From contig NZ_RAPQ01000008.1 in NCBI RefSeq assembly GCF_003610555.1, positions 984,490 through 1,048,489 of the forward strand: a stretch of 64,000 nucleotides of DNA, read 5' to 3'. A model generated the notes under the pieces. That model had not been told where the DNA came from. It searched no databases and worked only from the letters and a program-made list of their open reading frames with translations. Every line of letters starts with the position of its first letter. Position 1 is the first letter of the stretch. The translations under genes were made by a program, and so were the position numbers. Positions 37,358-45,282 of the stretch are shown here, one piece after another. The DNA is from Marinifilum flexuosum (lineage in GTDB: Bacteria > Bacteroidota > Bacteroidia > Bacteroidales > Marinifilaceae).

Positions 37358-38419
37358 ATGAGAAGAACATTAATTTTATTAGGTATTCTCTTACTTGGAA
37401 TATTTCAAGTTAAAGCACAACAATTGCCTCTTTACAGTCAGTATGTAGAGAATGGATTCTTGCTAAATCCTGCTATGGCAGGGAGTAGAATGTATTCGCC
37501 ATTGCGACTAAGTTTGAGACAGCAATGGGCTGGTGTTGAAGGTGCTCCTGAAACACAAGCGTTAAGCTTTAATAAGAATTTAGGGGACAAATGCACTACA
37601 TGTAATGTGATGGGGAATCCGCTTGCACGCAGAAACAAACAGCGTGGTGTTGGTGTTGGAGGTTACTTTTTTAATGACAAATATGGGGCTGTATCTCGCA
37701 CAGGACTTGAGCTTTCTTATGCATACCATTTACAATTAAACCGACGTCGATATGGCAAGGCAGGCACGAAGCTTTCGTTCGGATTGGGAGGTGTGTTTTA
37801 CCAGTATAAGTTTGATGGACGTGACATCCCCGTAAATGACCCTCTTTATACGGGATCCGATATGGTTACTTATGTGCCAGACGCCAATTTTGGAGTTTAT
37901 TTATACAATGATGATTATTTTATTGGTTTTTCTGCAGCTCACCTTTTTGAATCTTCGGTAAAGCTTGGTGATAACATTTACACCGATAATATCATGATGC
38001 GTCATTTTTACGGTACTGCAGGATATACTTTTCATTTAATGGATTTAGTGGATCTGGAGCCATCTGTAATTGTGAGAAAAACCATGAATTCAGATCTATA
38101 TTACGATGCAACATTGAAGTTATACATCAATCATTTCTGGATGGCAGCATCATACCGATCAAACGATCAAATTGTTGGTATGGTTGGAGTAAGTTACAAT
38201 CAGTATTATATCGGGTATTCTTACGATCATTACACCAATAATTTAATAGCCGATAGTAGTGATGGAACTCATGAAATTACCTTGGGAATTAACTTTGACA
38301 TTCCGAACAAAATGAAGCGTGAAAGTAGAATGCGTGAAAGAAGGGCGGCTGATAGAAACTTTAGTAAGACCAAGACACAACGTCATAAGAGAAAAAGCAA
38401 AAACTATATTTTCTTTTAG
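37358..38419 (+). CDS. PorP/SprF family outer-membrane protein
   Basis: 353 residues with signal peptide ending VKAQQ. LPLYSQYVENGFLLNPAMAG is the hallmark PorP/SprF opening, followed by SLRQQWAGVEGAPETQALSF, and repeated amphipathic strands with aromatic ends form a membrane beta-barrel. A short basic tail (RAADRNFSKTKTQRHKRKSK) follows the barrel. SprF is required for surface localisation of SprB in Flavobacterium, and PorP/SprF genes typically sit just after the type B adhesin they serve. The 36-base gap and shared strand support that relation here. It ends in a terminator. Confidence 0.93.
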   Translation: MRRTLILLGILLLGIFQVKAQQLPLYSQYVENGFLLNPAMAGSRMYSPLRLSLRQQWAGVEGAPETQALSFNKNLGDKCTTCNVMGNPLARRNKQRGVGVGGYFFNDKYGAVSRTGLELSYAYHLQLNRRRYGKAGTKLSFGLGGVFYQYKFDGRDIPVNDPLYTGSDMVTYVPDANFGVYLYNDDYFIGFSAAHLFESSVKLGDNIYTDNIMMRHFYGTAGYTFHLMDLVDLEPSVIVRKTMNSDLYYDATLKLYINHFWMAASYRSNDQIVGMVGVSYNQYYIGYSYDHYTNNLIADSSDGTHEITLGINFDIPNKMKRESRMRERRAADRNFSKTKTQRHKRKSKNYIFF

Positions 38420-38436
38420 GCTAAAAATAAATTTAG

Positions 38437-38470
38437 ATCCGGTAGAATACATAACTACCGGATTTTTTTT
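38437..38470 (+). terminator. Rho-independent terminator after the SprF-like gene
   Basis: Arms ATCCGGTAG (38437-38445) and CTACCGGAT (38455-38463), nine-base loop, then a run of eight T. Confidence 0.88.
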
Positions 38471-38497
38471 ATCTTCAAATTCCTAAACAATAACTCT

Positions 38498-39850
38498 ATG
38501 CGCAATATTTTATCTCTACTATGCTGTTTAAGCTTTACACTTGTAATTTTCTCTTGCGATAATGAAGATGGTTTAAATACTGACCCTAATTTTCGTGTTA
38601 GTTTTTCAGTAGATACACTAAAATTTGATACATTGCTTACTGGATTTGGATCAACAACCAAGCAGTTTAAGGTATATAACAAATCATCAAAAAAAGTAAA
38701 TCTGCAAGAGATCTATTTGCAGGATGCGAATTCACCATATCGACTTAATGTAAATGGAACAGCTGAAGAACGATTTGCAAATGTAGAAATAGGAGCAAAT
38801 GATAGTCTTTTCGTATTTGTGGAGGTCGATTTAGCGCCTAAAGATACCGATCAAGCCGTTTTATTGGAAGATATTTTGGTGTTTAATGTGAATAATAACC
38901 TTCAAGGGATAATTTTAAGCACCTGGAGCCAAGATGTAGTCTTAATTGAGGAAGATATAGTCAATTCACAAAATTGGACGGGAAAACGTCCCTATTTGAT
39001 TAATAAGCAAGTTTCGATTTCGGAGAATACTGAGCTTGTTTTGGAAGAAGGAACTACTGTATATTTCGGAAAGAATGGAGGATTAGATGTACATGGAACT
39101 ATAAAAGCAGAAGGAAGCTTTGAAAAACCTGTTTATTTTGGAAGTTCTCGATTAGAGGAATTGTATAAAAATGTGCCAGGTCAATGGAACGGAATTTATA
39201 TTCATGAAAGTAGTAAATCAAACCAATTGAGTCATTTTATTCTGGAAGATGGGATTAATGGGATTCTGTATGCTGGCAATAATGGGGAATTACAATTAGA
39301 ATATGGCATCATCAGAAACTTTACCGAAAATGGAATTGCCATTACAAACGCTAGTCTTCATGCACACGATTTGTTAATGGTAAATTGCGGTGACGAATGT
39401 TTAAAAGTTGAGGATGGTGAGCTTAACTTATTTCACTCGACACTCTACAATGCCTGGAATTTTGATATAAGAACCGCCCCGACTATTCAGCTTGTAAACA
39501 CTTCGGAGTACAATTCTAATATGGGCAATTGCATAGTATGGGGAGTACATAGCGACGAGTTTGTTACTGATAATACATCAGGACTAAAAATAGAAAATAC
39601 CCTCTTAAAGCTGAGTAATTCGCTTCAGGATGAATATGCCACTCTATTCTCAGACTGCATTTTTAATGAGAATCCTGAATTCGTCTCTATTGATGAGAAA
39701 AATTACGCACTTAGTGAAACCTCTCCGTGTATAAATACAGGGAAACTTGAGATTGGAACGAAGTATCCTAATGACCTTCTGAATAACTCAAGAACTGATG
39801 ATTCTACTCCAGATATGGGAGCTTTTGAGTTTAAGGATAATCAGGAATGA
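38498..39850 (+). CDS. Lipoprotein with right-handed beta-helix-like repeats
   Basis: 450 residues. The N-terminus (LLCCLSFTLVIFSCDNEDG) is a lipoprotein signal with lipobox IFSC. A beta-sandwich-like region (about 35-150) is followed by a parallel beta-helix region, with phrases such as ISENTELVLEEGTTVYFG, LDVHGTIKAEGSFEKPVYFG and WNGIYIHESSKSNQLSHFIL, and the closing NSRTDDSTPDMGAFEF typical of choice-of-anchor/right-handed parallel beta-helix proteins. It probably sits on the outer membrane. Its stop overlaps the start of the next gene by four bases, so the pair is coupled. No enzymatic residues are evident. Confidence 0.78.
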   Translation: MRNILSLLCCLSFTLVIFSCDNEDGLNTDPNFRVSFSVDTLKFDTLLTGFGSTTKQFKVYNKSSKKVNLQEIYLQDANSPYRLNVNGTAEERFANVEIGANDSLFVFVEVDLAPKDTDQAVLLEDILVFNVNNNLQGIILSTWSQDVVLIEEDIVNSQNWTGKRPYLINKQVSISENTELVLEEGTTVYFGKNGGLDVHGTIKAEGSFEKPVYFGSSRLEELYKNVPGQWNGIYIHESSKSNQLSHFILEDGINGILYAGNNGELQLEYGIIRNFTENGIAITNASLHAHDLLMVNCGDECLKVEDGELNLFHSTLYNAWNFDIRTAPTIQLVNTSEYNSNMGNCIVWGVHSDEFVTDNTSGLKIENTLLKLSNSLQDEYATLFSDCIFNENPEFVSIDEKNYALSETSPCINTGKLEIGTKYPNDLLNNSRTDDSTPDMGAFEFKDNQE

Positions 39851-40899
39851 AACGAATATACCTTGCCATTTTTCTGTTTCTAATAGGTTTTTATACCTCT
39901 GCACAATCTATATTGGAAGGAAGGGAAGAGAACAAGCGTGGTGATTTTAGAGCAATGTTTTACAATGTAGAAAATTGCTTCGATTGTTTTGATGATAGCC
40001 TAAAACTGGATAATGAGTTTTTGCCAAACGGAGTAAGACATTGGAATTGGGAAAAGTATCAAAAGAAAGTCAATAGAATATCGAAAGTGATAATGGCTGC
40101 TGGTGGGTGGGAGTTTCCTGATATTATAGGCTTGTGTGAAATCGAAAATCGTTTTGTGCTTGAAGGGATCTTTAAGTTCGGTCATTTGAATCAAATTGGT
40201 TACCGAATCATTCATAGAGAATCACCAGATAGAAGAGGAATTGATCTTGCTTTGATGTATCAACCCGAAGTTTTTCAACCATTGGATACTTCCTTTATTC
40301 AATTGGTTTACCATGGTGAGACAGTATCAACTACCCGCGAGATTTTATACGTAAAAGCAAAGTTGCATAGCAGCGATACATTACATGTTTTTGTGAATCA
40401 TTGGCCATCGCGTTGGGGAGGACAGCTTGAATCGGAGCATAAGCGTGTTTCGGCTGCAAAATTGCTAAGACAAAAAGTAGATTCAATTTATTTGCAATCG
40501 CCAAAAGCAAATGTGCTTATCATGGGTGATTTTAATGATTATCCTGAGAATAAATCCATAAAAAAGACTTTAGGAGCTGATGGAGTTGCTGGTGAATTTA
40601 AGAATCAGCAATTGTATAATTTAGCCAGTGTTTTCGTAAAAAATGGAAGTATTGGCAGTCATAAATACCAAGGAAAGTGGGGAATGCTGGATCAGTTTAT
40701 TGTTTCGGGATCATTGATGAATAAATCTGCCGTATTGTATTGCAATAAAGATGGAATGAGTGTATTTGCACCCGATTTTTTATTGGAAAAAGATGAAACT
40801 CATTTTGGGCTAAAACCTTACCGAACGTTTGTGGGCTACAAGTACCATGGAGGATTTAGCGATCATTTACCCATTATTCTTGACCTTTGGAGAAAATAA
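39847..40899 (+). CDS. Secreted endonuclease/exonuclease/phosphatase family protein
   Basis: 350 residues with signal peptide (IYLAIFLFLIGFYTSAQS). It carries the EEP metal-hydrolase set: FRAMFYNVENCFD at the start, the metal-binding glutamate in IIGLCEIENR, VFVNHWPSRWGG with catalytic histidine, LIMGDFNDYPENKSI, and the closing GFSDHLPIIL with the Asp-His pair. Members cleave DNA, RNA or phosphoesters; substrate cannot be assigned. A periplasmic or extracellular location is inferred from the signal peptide. It overlaps the lipoprotein gene by four bases (ATGA). Confidence 0.88.
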   Translation: MKRIYLAIFLFLIGFYTSAQSILEGREENKRGDFRAMFYNVENCFDCFDDSLKLDNEFLPNGVRHWNWEKYQKKVNRISKVIMAAGGWEFPDIIGLCEIENRFVLEGIFKFGHLNQIGYRIIHRESPDRRGIDLALMYQPEVFQPLDTSFIQLVYHGETVSTTREILYVKAKLHSSDTLHVFVNHWPSRWGGQLESEHKRVSAAKLLRQKVDSIYLQSPKANVLIMGDFNDYPENKSIKKTLGADGVAGEFKNQQLYNLASVFVKNGSIGSHKYQGKWGMLDQFIVSGSLMNKSAVLYCNKDGMSVFAPDFLLEKDETHFGLKPYRTFVGYKYHGGFSDHLPIILDLWRK

Positions 40900-40972
40900 T
40901 ATTGATCAATAGCGGTAGAAGGCTGCACATTTTATAATGTGCTTAAATTCAGCTATAAGTGCTTGTTTAAAA

Positions 40973-41075
40973 ATCCTAATGCAGAAATGTTTGGTTTCTA
41001 GGGCAGAAACCGTCCTTTTCTGGTGCAGAAACTATGAGTTTCTAGTGCAGAAATGAATAGTTTCCGCACTAGAAA
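40973..41075. repeat. 22-bp tandem array with dyad core
   Basis: Four direct 22-base units at 40973, 40995, 41017 and 41039. The first 15 bases are a conserved core, consensus TTTCTAGTGCAGAAA, and the last seven bases vary (TGTTTGG, CCGTCCT, CTATGAG, TGAATAG). The core itself is a dyad (TTTCT-AGTGC-AGAAA). A fifth copy, TTTCCGCACTAGAAA (41061-41075), is inverted and pairs with unit 4. It lies between the convergent nuclease and hydrogenase-like genes. Confidence 0.8.
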
Positions 41076-41081
41076 TTTTTT
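41039..41081 (+). terminator. Terminator-like hairpin at the end of the 22-bp array
   Basis: Arms 41039-41053 and 41061-41075 pair at 14 of 15 positions around a seven-base loop and are followed by T residues. It probably ends the lipoprotein-nuclease transcript. On the minus strand the downstream flank is not T-rich. Confidence 0.65.
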
Positions 41082-41088
41082 ATCGATA

Positions 41089-42543
41089 TTAATCTTCTAA
41101 ACTTTCAATTAAAGCTGCAAGATTTTTTTCGTAAAGTCTGCTTCCTGTTTTAGGATCGAAGTTCGAACTTGGTCCGGCAATACAACCACCTTCACAAGCC
41201 ATTACTTCAACAAAGTTTCCGCTGGTTTTACCAGTTTTTCCAAAAGCCTTCAGCATTTTAATCTTTTTCTTATCCAAACCATTTACAATTACTGGTTTGA
41301 TATTAACGTAAGGCTTAACTTCTAAAACCGATTGTGCCACACCACCGCTGGCAGCATAAGCTCTACCGTGATTCAAAATGCTTTTGTCTAAAAGTAAAGG
41401 TTCTTCCTTGCTAATTTCAATTTTCCAACCATGAAATAGAGCTGAAAGTTCTTCGAATGTCATTACGTAATCAACATTAGGATCTTTCATTCCTTCACGA
41501 CGCTTGGCAATACAAGGACCTATAAATACAATCTTTGCATTAGGGTGTTTTTCTCTTGCAATTTCAGCTGCATAGTACATCGGACTCTTGGTTTCCGAAA
41601 CATATTTCTGAATTTCAGGAATGTGCTTTTCGGTTGCTGAAACATATGCCGGGCAACAAGAAGTAGTCATGAATGGAGCTTTATCTTCCAAACGTTCCAA
41701 TAATTCATCAGCTTCTCTTTCGGTGGTTACATTTGCACCTTTTGCAACTTCTATTACATCACAAAAGCCTAATTGTTTTATAGCACCTAATACGGTATCT
41801 GTAGTCGATTTGAATTGACCAATAACGGCAGGAGCAACAATTGCAATGGTTTCTGTCTCTTCATCTTTTATGGATTTCATTACATCCACAATTTGAGAAT
41901 TCTCCATAATCGATCCGAATGGACAAGCAGTGATACATTTACCACAATCAATACATTTGTCTTCATCGATTTGTTCGATACCATACTGATCTTTGGAAAT
42001 TGCGCCAACAGGACAAGCATTTTCGCATGGAACTGGCATGAATATAATGGAGTGATAAGGACACACGTTCATACAAATACCACAGTTGATACAAGTTTTA
42101 GGATCAATTTGTGCCTGACCATTTGCATTCCAGCTAATTGCACTTTTAGGGCAGTTCATCATACATGGATGTGCAACACAACCTTTACAAAGATTGGTAA
42201 CGATGTATGAGTTTTTTACACAGGAAGTACAAGCTTCATCAACAACTGTAAGAATTTTGTTGATTGGATTTTTTCTCTCTAAAGCTTCGTCTGCGTATTC
42301 TGCCAGAGTTTTTAACTCATCGCGATCATCTTCCAAATCAAATCCCAAAAGAGGAATTAATTTTTCTTTAATGATAACACGCTCTTTAAAAACACAGCAT
42401 CTATCAAGATCTTGTTTTCTTCGAGGTGCCATTTCTAAAGGAATCCGATCTAATCCTTCTTTAAATTTTCCTTCATTAAAAAGTTCTGCCATTTTCGATA
42501 ACAGATCTCTTCTGATAATCATTGTATTATCAACGTAGGCCAT
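41089..42543 (-). CDS. Monomeric [FeFe]-hydrogenase-like iron-sulfur protein
   Basis: 484 residues. An N-terminal part rich in cysteines has CTSCVKNSYIVTNLCKGC, then two ferredoxin-type motifs CINCGICMNVCPYHSI and CIDCGKCITACPFGSI, separated by CENACP. The C-terminal domain carries the three H-cluster motifs: L1 TTSCCPAYVSATE near residue 290, L2 FIGPCIAKRREG near 338 and L3 VEVMACEGGCIAGPSSNF near 443. The L3 form MACEGGC with AGP and the L2 form GPC fit the poorly characterised group B enzymes rather than the well-studied group A. Expected activity is hydrogen evolution or sensing. No hydE, hydF or hydG maturase is in the window. A good promoter lies upstream. Confidence 0.85.
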   Translation of the reverse strand: MAYVDNTMIIRRDLLSKMAELFNEGKFKEGLDRIPLEMAPRRKQDLDRCCVFKERVIIKEKLIPLLGFDLEDDRDELKTLAEYADEALERKNPINKILTVVDEACTSCVKNSYIVTNLCKGCVAHPCMMNCPKSAISWNANGQAQIDPKTCINCGICMNVCPYHSIIFMPVPCENACPVGAISKDQYGIEQIDEDKCIDCGKCITACPFGSIMENSQIVDVMKSIKDEETETIAIVAPAVIGQFKSTTDTVLGAIKQLGFCDVIEVAKGANVTTEREADELLERLEDKAPFMTTSCCPAYVSATEKHIPEIQKYVSETKSPMYYAAEIAREKHPNAKIVFIGPCIAKRREGMKDPNVDYVMTFEELSALFHGWKIEISKEEPLLLDKSILNHGRAYAASGGVAQSVLEVKPYVNIKPVIVNGLDKKKIKMLKAFGKTGKTSGNFVEVMACEGGCIAGPSSNFDPKTGSRLYEKNLAALIESLED

Positions 42544-42583
42544 TGGATGTATAATTATAAATAGTGAGATTGCTTAATTTCCG

Positions 42584-42613
42584 CAAAAGTAGATATTATG
42601 TCGAGTCTATCAA
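42584..42613 (-). promoter_or_regulatory. Bacteroidota promoter for the hydrogenase-like gene
   Basis: On the minus strand, TTG (42613-42611), a 19-base spacer and TACTTTTG (42591-42584) match the primary sigma consensus. The start would be near 42577, giving a leader of about 34 bases. Confidence 0.75.
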
Positions 42614-42650
42614 GTGCTGTTTAACAAACTTGAATAGGTTTTATAACAGT

Positions 42651-42678
42651 AAAAAAAAGTCCGGAATTATTTCCGAAC
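42651..42678 (-). terminator. Terminator after the CCA-adding enzyme gene (minus strand)
   Basis: Read on the minus strand, GTTCGGAA and TTCCGGAC form an eight-pair stem (one T-G) and eight T follow (A-run 42651-42658 on plus). The stem touches the last base of the stop codon. Confidence 0.75.
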
Positions 42679-44099
42679 TAATTATTCTTTTTTTTGCCAA
42701 TAGGTTCAAGCCCTAGTTCTTTTCCTTTTTTAATCATGTATGCATAGGCTGCATCCCTTTCGTTTGGAATAATTCCATCAAGAATGGCATCTTTTATCGC
42801 CACTTTTATATCTCCAATGGTTTTGCATGGTGATAAATTAAAAGTGTCGATTATCTCTTGCCCATCAATTGGAGGTTGAAAATTTCTAATTGCATCTTTT
42901 TCTTCAACCTCTTTTAGCTTTTTGCGAACCAGTTGGAAATTATCGAGGAATCGTTTTACCTTTTCTTCATTTTTAGATGTTATGTCAGCTTCGCACAATT
43001 TCATTAGGTCATCAATGTCATCACCAGCATCAAAAAGTAATCTTCGAACAGCAGAATCAGTTACTACTTCTTGTGCCAATACAATTGGTCTCATGTGTAG
43101 CAATACCATCTTCTGAACAAATTTCATCTTTTCATTTAAAGGCAATTTCATATTCTTGAAAATACGAGGGACCATTTTTTCGCCAACAAAATTGTGAGCG
43201 TGGAAAGTCCAACCTATTCCTTTCACAAATTTTTTGGTGTTAGGTTTAGCAATATCGTGCAATAGTGCCGACCAGCGAAGCCATAAATTATCGGAGTGTG
43301 GTACCAATTGATCTAACACCTCAAGGGTATGATAGAAATTGTCTTTATGGCTAATTCCGTTTCTGGTTTCTCTGCCTTTCAATCTTTGAAACTCTGGGAA
43401 TATAATTTTTAATAAACCACATTCTTCAAGCAATTTAAAACCGATTGAAGGTTTTGCTGACATCACAATTTTATTCAATTCCTCAATAACTCGCTCCTTA
43501 GAAATGATATGGATTCTCTCCTTATTTTCTTTGATAGCATTGAAAGTGACATCAGAAATTTTAAAGTTTAATTGTGTTGCAAAACGAATTGCACGCATCA
43601 TTCTTAAAGGATCATCCGAGAAAGTAATCATTGGATCCATTGGTGTTTTAATGATTTGGCTATTCAAATCATCAATGCCTCCAAAAGGATCCAGGAGTTC
43701 TCCAAAATTGTCTTTGTGCAGACTTAATGCAAGAGCATTAATGGTAAAATCTCTTCTTTTTTGGTCATCCTCTAAACTGCCATTTTCAACAATTGGTTTT
43801 CTTGAGTTTCTATTGTATGATTCTTTTCTGGCACCTACAAATTCAATTTCAAAATCTTTATACTTAAGCATGGCTGTTCCAAAATTCTTAAAAATGGAAA
43901 CTTTAGGATTACCAGCTTTGGCAGCAACTTTTTGAGCCAAATCAATACCGCTGCCTATTACAACAACATCAATATCTTTTGAACCGCGTTTTAAGAATAT
44001 ATCTCTTACAAAGCCTCCAATTACATAGCTTTCAAGCTTTTCTTCAGTTACAATTTCTGATATAATTGAAAATATAGGATGTTTTAAATGTTCTTTCAC
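42678..44099 (-). CDS. cca: CCA tRNA nucleotidyltransferase / poly(A) polymerase family with HD domain
   Basis: 473 residues. The class II nucleotidyltransferase head has VIGGFVRDIFLKRGSKDIDV near residue 26, with catalytic aspartates in DIDVVVIG, then RRDFTINALAL and DDPLRMMRAIRFATQLNF for RNA and nucleotide binding. The C-terminal half contains a HD phosphohydrolase-like domain: NFYHTLEVLDQL, LRWSALLHDIAKP and FHAHNFVGE. This CCA-HD layout is standard in Bacteroidota. It adds or repairs the 3' CCA of tRNAs, which is needed because the tRNA-Val gene here does not encode it. A TAATTTTG box (44190-44183, minus) may be part of its promoter. Confidence 0.92.
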   Translation of the reverse strand: MKEHLKHPIFSIISEIVTEEKLESYVIGGFVRDIFLKRGSKDIDVVVIGSGIDLAQKVAAKAGNPKVSIFKNFGTAMLKYKDFEIEFVGARKESYNRNSRKPIVENGSLEDDQKRRDFTINALALSLHKDNFGELLDPFGGIDDLNSQIIKTPMDPMITFSDDPLRMMRAIRFATQLNFKISDVTFNAIKENKERIHIISKERVIEELNKIVMSAKPSIGFKLLEECGLLKIIFPEFQRLKGRETRNGISHKDNFYHTLEVLDQLVPHSDNLWLRWSALLHDIAKPNTKKFVKGIGWTFHAHNFVGEKMVPRIFKNMKLPLNEKMKFVQKMVLLHMRPIVLAQEVVTDSAVRRLLFDAGDDIDDLMKLCEADITSKNEEKVKRFLDNFQLVRKKLKEVEEKDAIRNFQPPIDGQEIIDTFNLSPCKTIGDIKVAIKDAILDGIIPNERDAAYAYMIKKGKELGLEPIGKKKNN

Positions 44100-44263
44100 T
44101 TCTTAATGAGTCATGTAACCTGTAATCAGGTTGTTACAATATGAAGGCCTATGTATGACAGACCGACTGTTTAATTTCCTGACAAAATTACAATTAATTA
44201 AGGGGATTATGAAAATTCAGAGGAAAATTGACTTTGGTATGTTAATTGTTTGATAAAAATATA

Positions 44264-44271
44264 TAGATTTG
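44264..44271 (+). promoter_or_regulatory. Possible -7 box for the first thioredoxin gene
   Basis: TAGATTTG fits TAnnTTTG and lies 39 bases before the ATG at 44310. No TTG is found at the usual spacing upstream, so support is partial. Confidence 0.45.
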
Positions 44272-44309
44272 TACATATTTATAGTAGTAAATTAAAATAG
44301 GCGTTAGTT

Positions 44310-44672
44310 ATGGTAGAACACTTAACGAAAGAATCATTCAAAGAGAAAGTATTTGATTTTGAAAAAAATAAAGATTGGAAATTTGAAGGTAGTAAACCAT
44401 GTTTGGTAGATTTTTATGCTGATTGGTGTGGACCATGTAAAATGGTTGCTCCAATTTTAGATGAGTTGAAGGCAGAGTATGGCGATGCTATTGATATTTA
44501 TAAAATTGATACAGAGAAAGAGCAAGAATTATCAGCCATGTTTGGTATTCAGAGTATTCCATCATTGCTATTTATTCCGCAAGATGGTCAGCCTCAAATG
44601 GCACAAGGGGCTCTTTCAAAGGAAAATTTCAAACAAGCTTTTGCTGAAGTTTTAAAAGTGGATGCTAAATAA
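44310..44672 (+). CDS. trxA: Cytoplasmic thioredoxin
   Basis: 120 residues with no signal peptide. The active site is DFYADWCGPCKMVAPIL near residues 32-48, and the cis-proline loop is GIQSIPSLLFI near 78. These are full thioredoxin features. The N-terminus is about 15 residues longer than Escherichia coli thioredoxin. It lies 107 bases before a second, exported thioredoxin with which it shares strong similarity across the whole domain, so they arose by tandem duplication. Confidence 0.93.
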   Translation: MVEHLTKESFKEKVFDFEKNKDWKFEGSKPCLVDFYADWCGPCKMVAPILDELKAEYGDAIDIYKIDTEKEQELSAMFGIQSIPSLLFIPQDGQPQMAQGALSKENFKQAFAEVLKVDAK

Positions 44673-44750
44673 TTGTTAATGGTCTTCTGTCCGACACAAT
44701 TAAAAGGAAATCCTTGTTAGTTTTAGAGCGATAATGAAATAGAAATAAAA

Positions 44751-44762
44751 GGTGTTCGCACC
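44751..44762 (+). promoter_or_regulatory. UUCG hairpin in the leader of the second thioredoxin gene
   Basis: GGTG-TTCG-CACC would form a four-pair stem with a stable UUCG tetraloop in RNA, ending 17 bases before the ATG and just before a purine-rich ribosome-binding stretch (AGGAAAGGAAAG). Any regulatory role is inference. Confidence 0.4.
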
Positions 44763-44779
44763 AGGAAAGGAAAGAGAAA

Positions 44780-45220
44780 ATGAAGAAATTACTAATGATA
44801 CTGTTGATGGCATTTATTGGAGCCAACAGTTTTGCTCAATCAAATTCGGAGGCTAAAGTAATTCATCTCGATGATGATAGCTTTAAAGAAAAGGTATTTG
44901 ATTACGAAAAGGGTGGTGATTGGAAGTTTGAAGGAGATAAACCAGTAATTGTTGATTTTTATGCTGATTGGTGTGGACCTTGTAGAAAAATTGCACCTGT
45001 TTTAAAAGAACTTCAAAAGGAATATGGCGATGCCATTCAGATTTACAAAGTAGATACAGATGATGCTCAAAAAGTATCAGCAGCATTTGGAATAAAAAGC
45101 ATACCGTCATTGTTATTTGTACCGATGAAAGGTAAACCAACAATGGCACAAGGGGCTTTGCCAAAGGCCACATTTGTAAAAGCAATTAATGACGTTTTGG
45201 GAGTTAAAGCCCCAAATTGA
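44780..45220 (+). CDS. Exported thioredoxin
   Basis: 146 residues. A Sec signal peptide (KKLLMILLMAFIGANSFAQS) is followed by a thioredoxin domain with VDFYADWCGPCRKIAPVLKE and GIKSIPSLLFV. It is the paralogue of the upstream cytoplasmic protein; both have the unusual SFKEKVFD leader segment and the MAQGAL motif near the C-terminus. Export would put it in the periplasm, where CGPC thioredoxins can reduce disulfides or serve redox partners; partner unknown. Its gene ends at a strong terminator. Confidence 0.92.
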   Translation: MKKLLMILLMAFIGANSFAQSNSEAKVIHLDDDSFKEKVFDYEKGGDWKFEGDKPVIVDFYADWCGPCRKIAPVLKELQKEYGDAIQIYKVDTDDAQKVSAAFGIKSIPSLLFVPMKGKPTMAQGALPKATFVKAINDVLGVKAPN

Positions 45221-45256
45221 TTATAGATTAGAGTAGTTATAATAGTTTAGGTTTTG

Positions 45257-45282
45257 AAAGTCGGCTTTTTGCCGACTTTTTT
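45257..45282 (+). terminator. Rho-independent terminator after the exported thioredoxin gene
   Basis: Nine-base arms AAAGTCGGC (45257-45265) and GCCGACTTT (45271-45279), TTTTT loop, T-run to 45282. The T-run overlaps the -33 element of the next promoter. Confidence 0.88.

Noticed and set aside
40973-41075. CRISPR-like repeat with spacers
   Set aside because: The variable parts are only seven bases, too short for spacers, and the last copy is inverted to form a terminator.
41815-42210. 131-residue plus-strand frame inside the hydrogenase-like gene
   Set aside because: It is a shadow of the cysteine-rich minus-strand gene, with implausible Asn/Ile/Thr-rich composition and no start context.
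43504-43935. 143-residue plus-strand frame inside the CCA-adding enzyme gene
   Set aside because: It is antisense to conserved nucleotidyltransferase motifs and has no recognisable domain.
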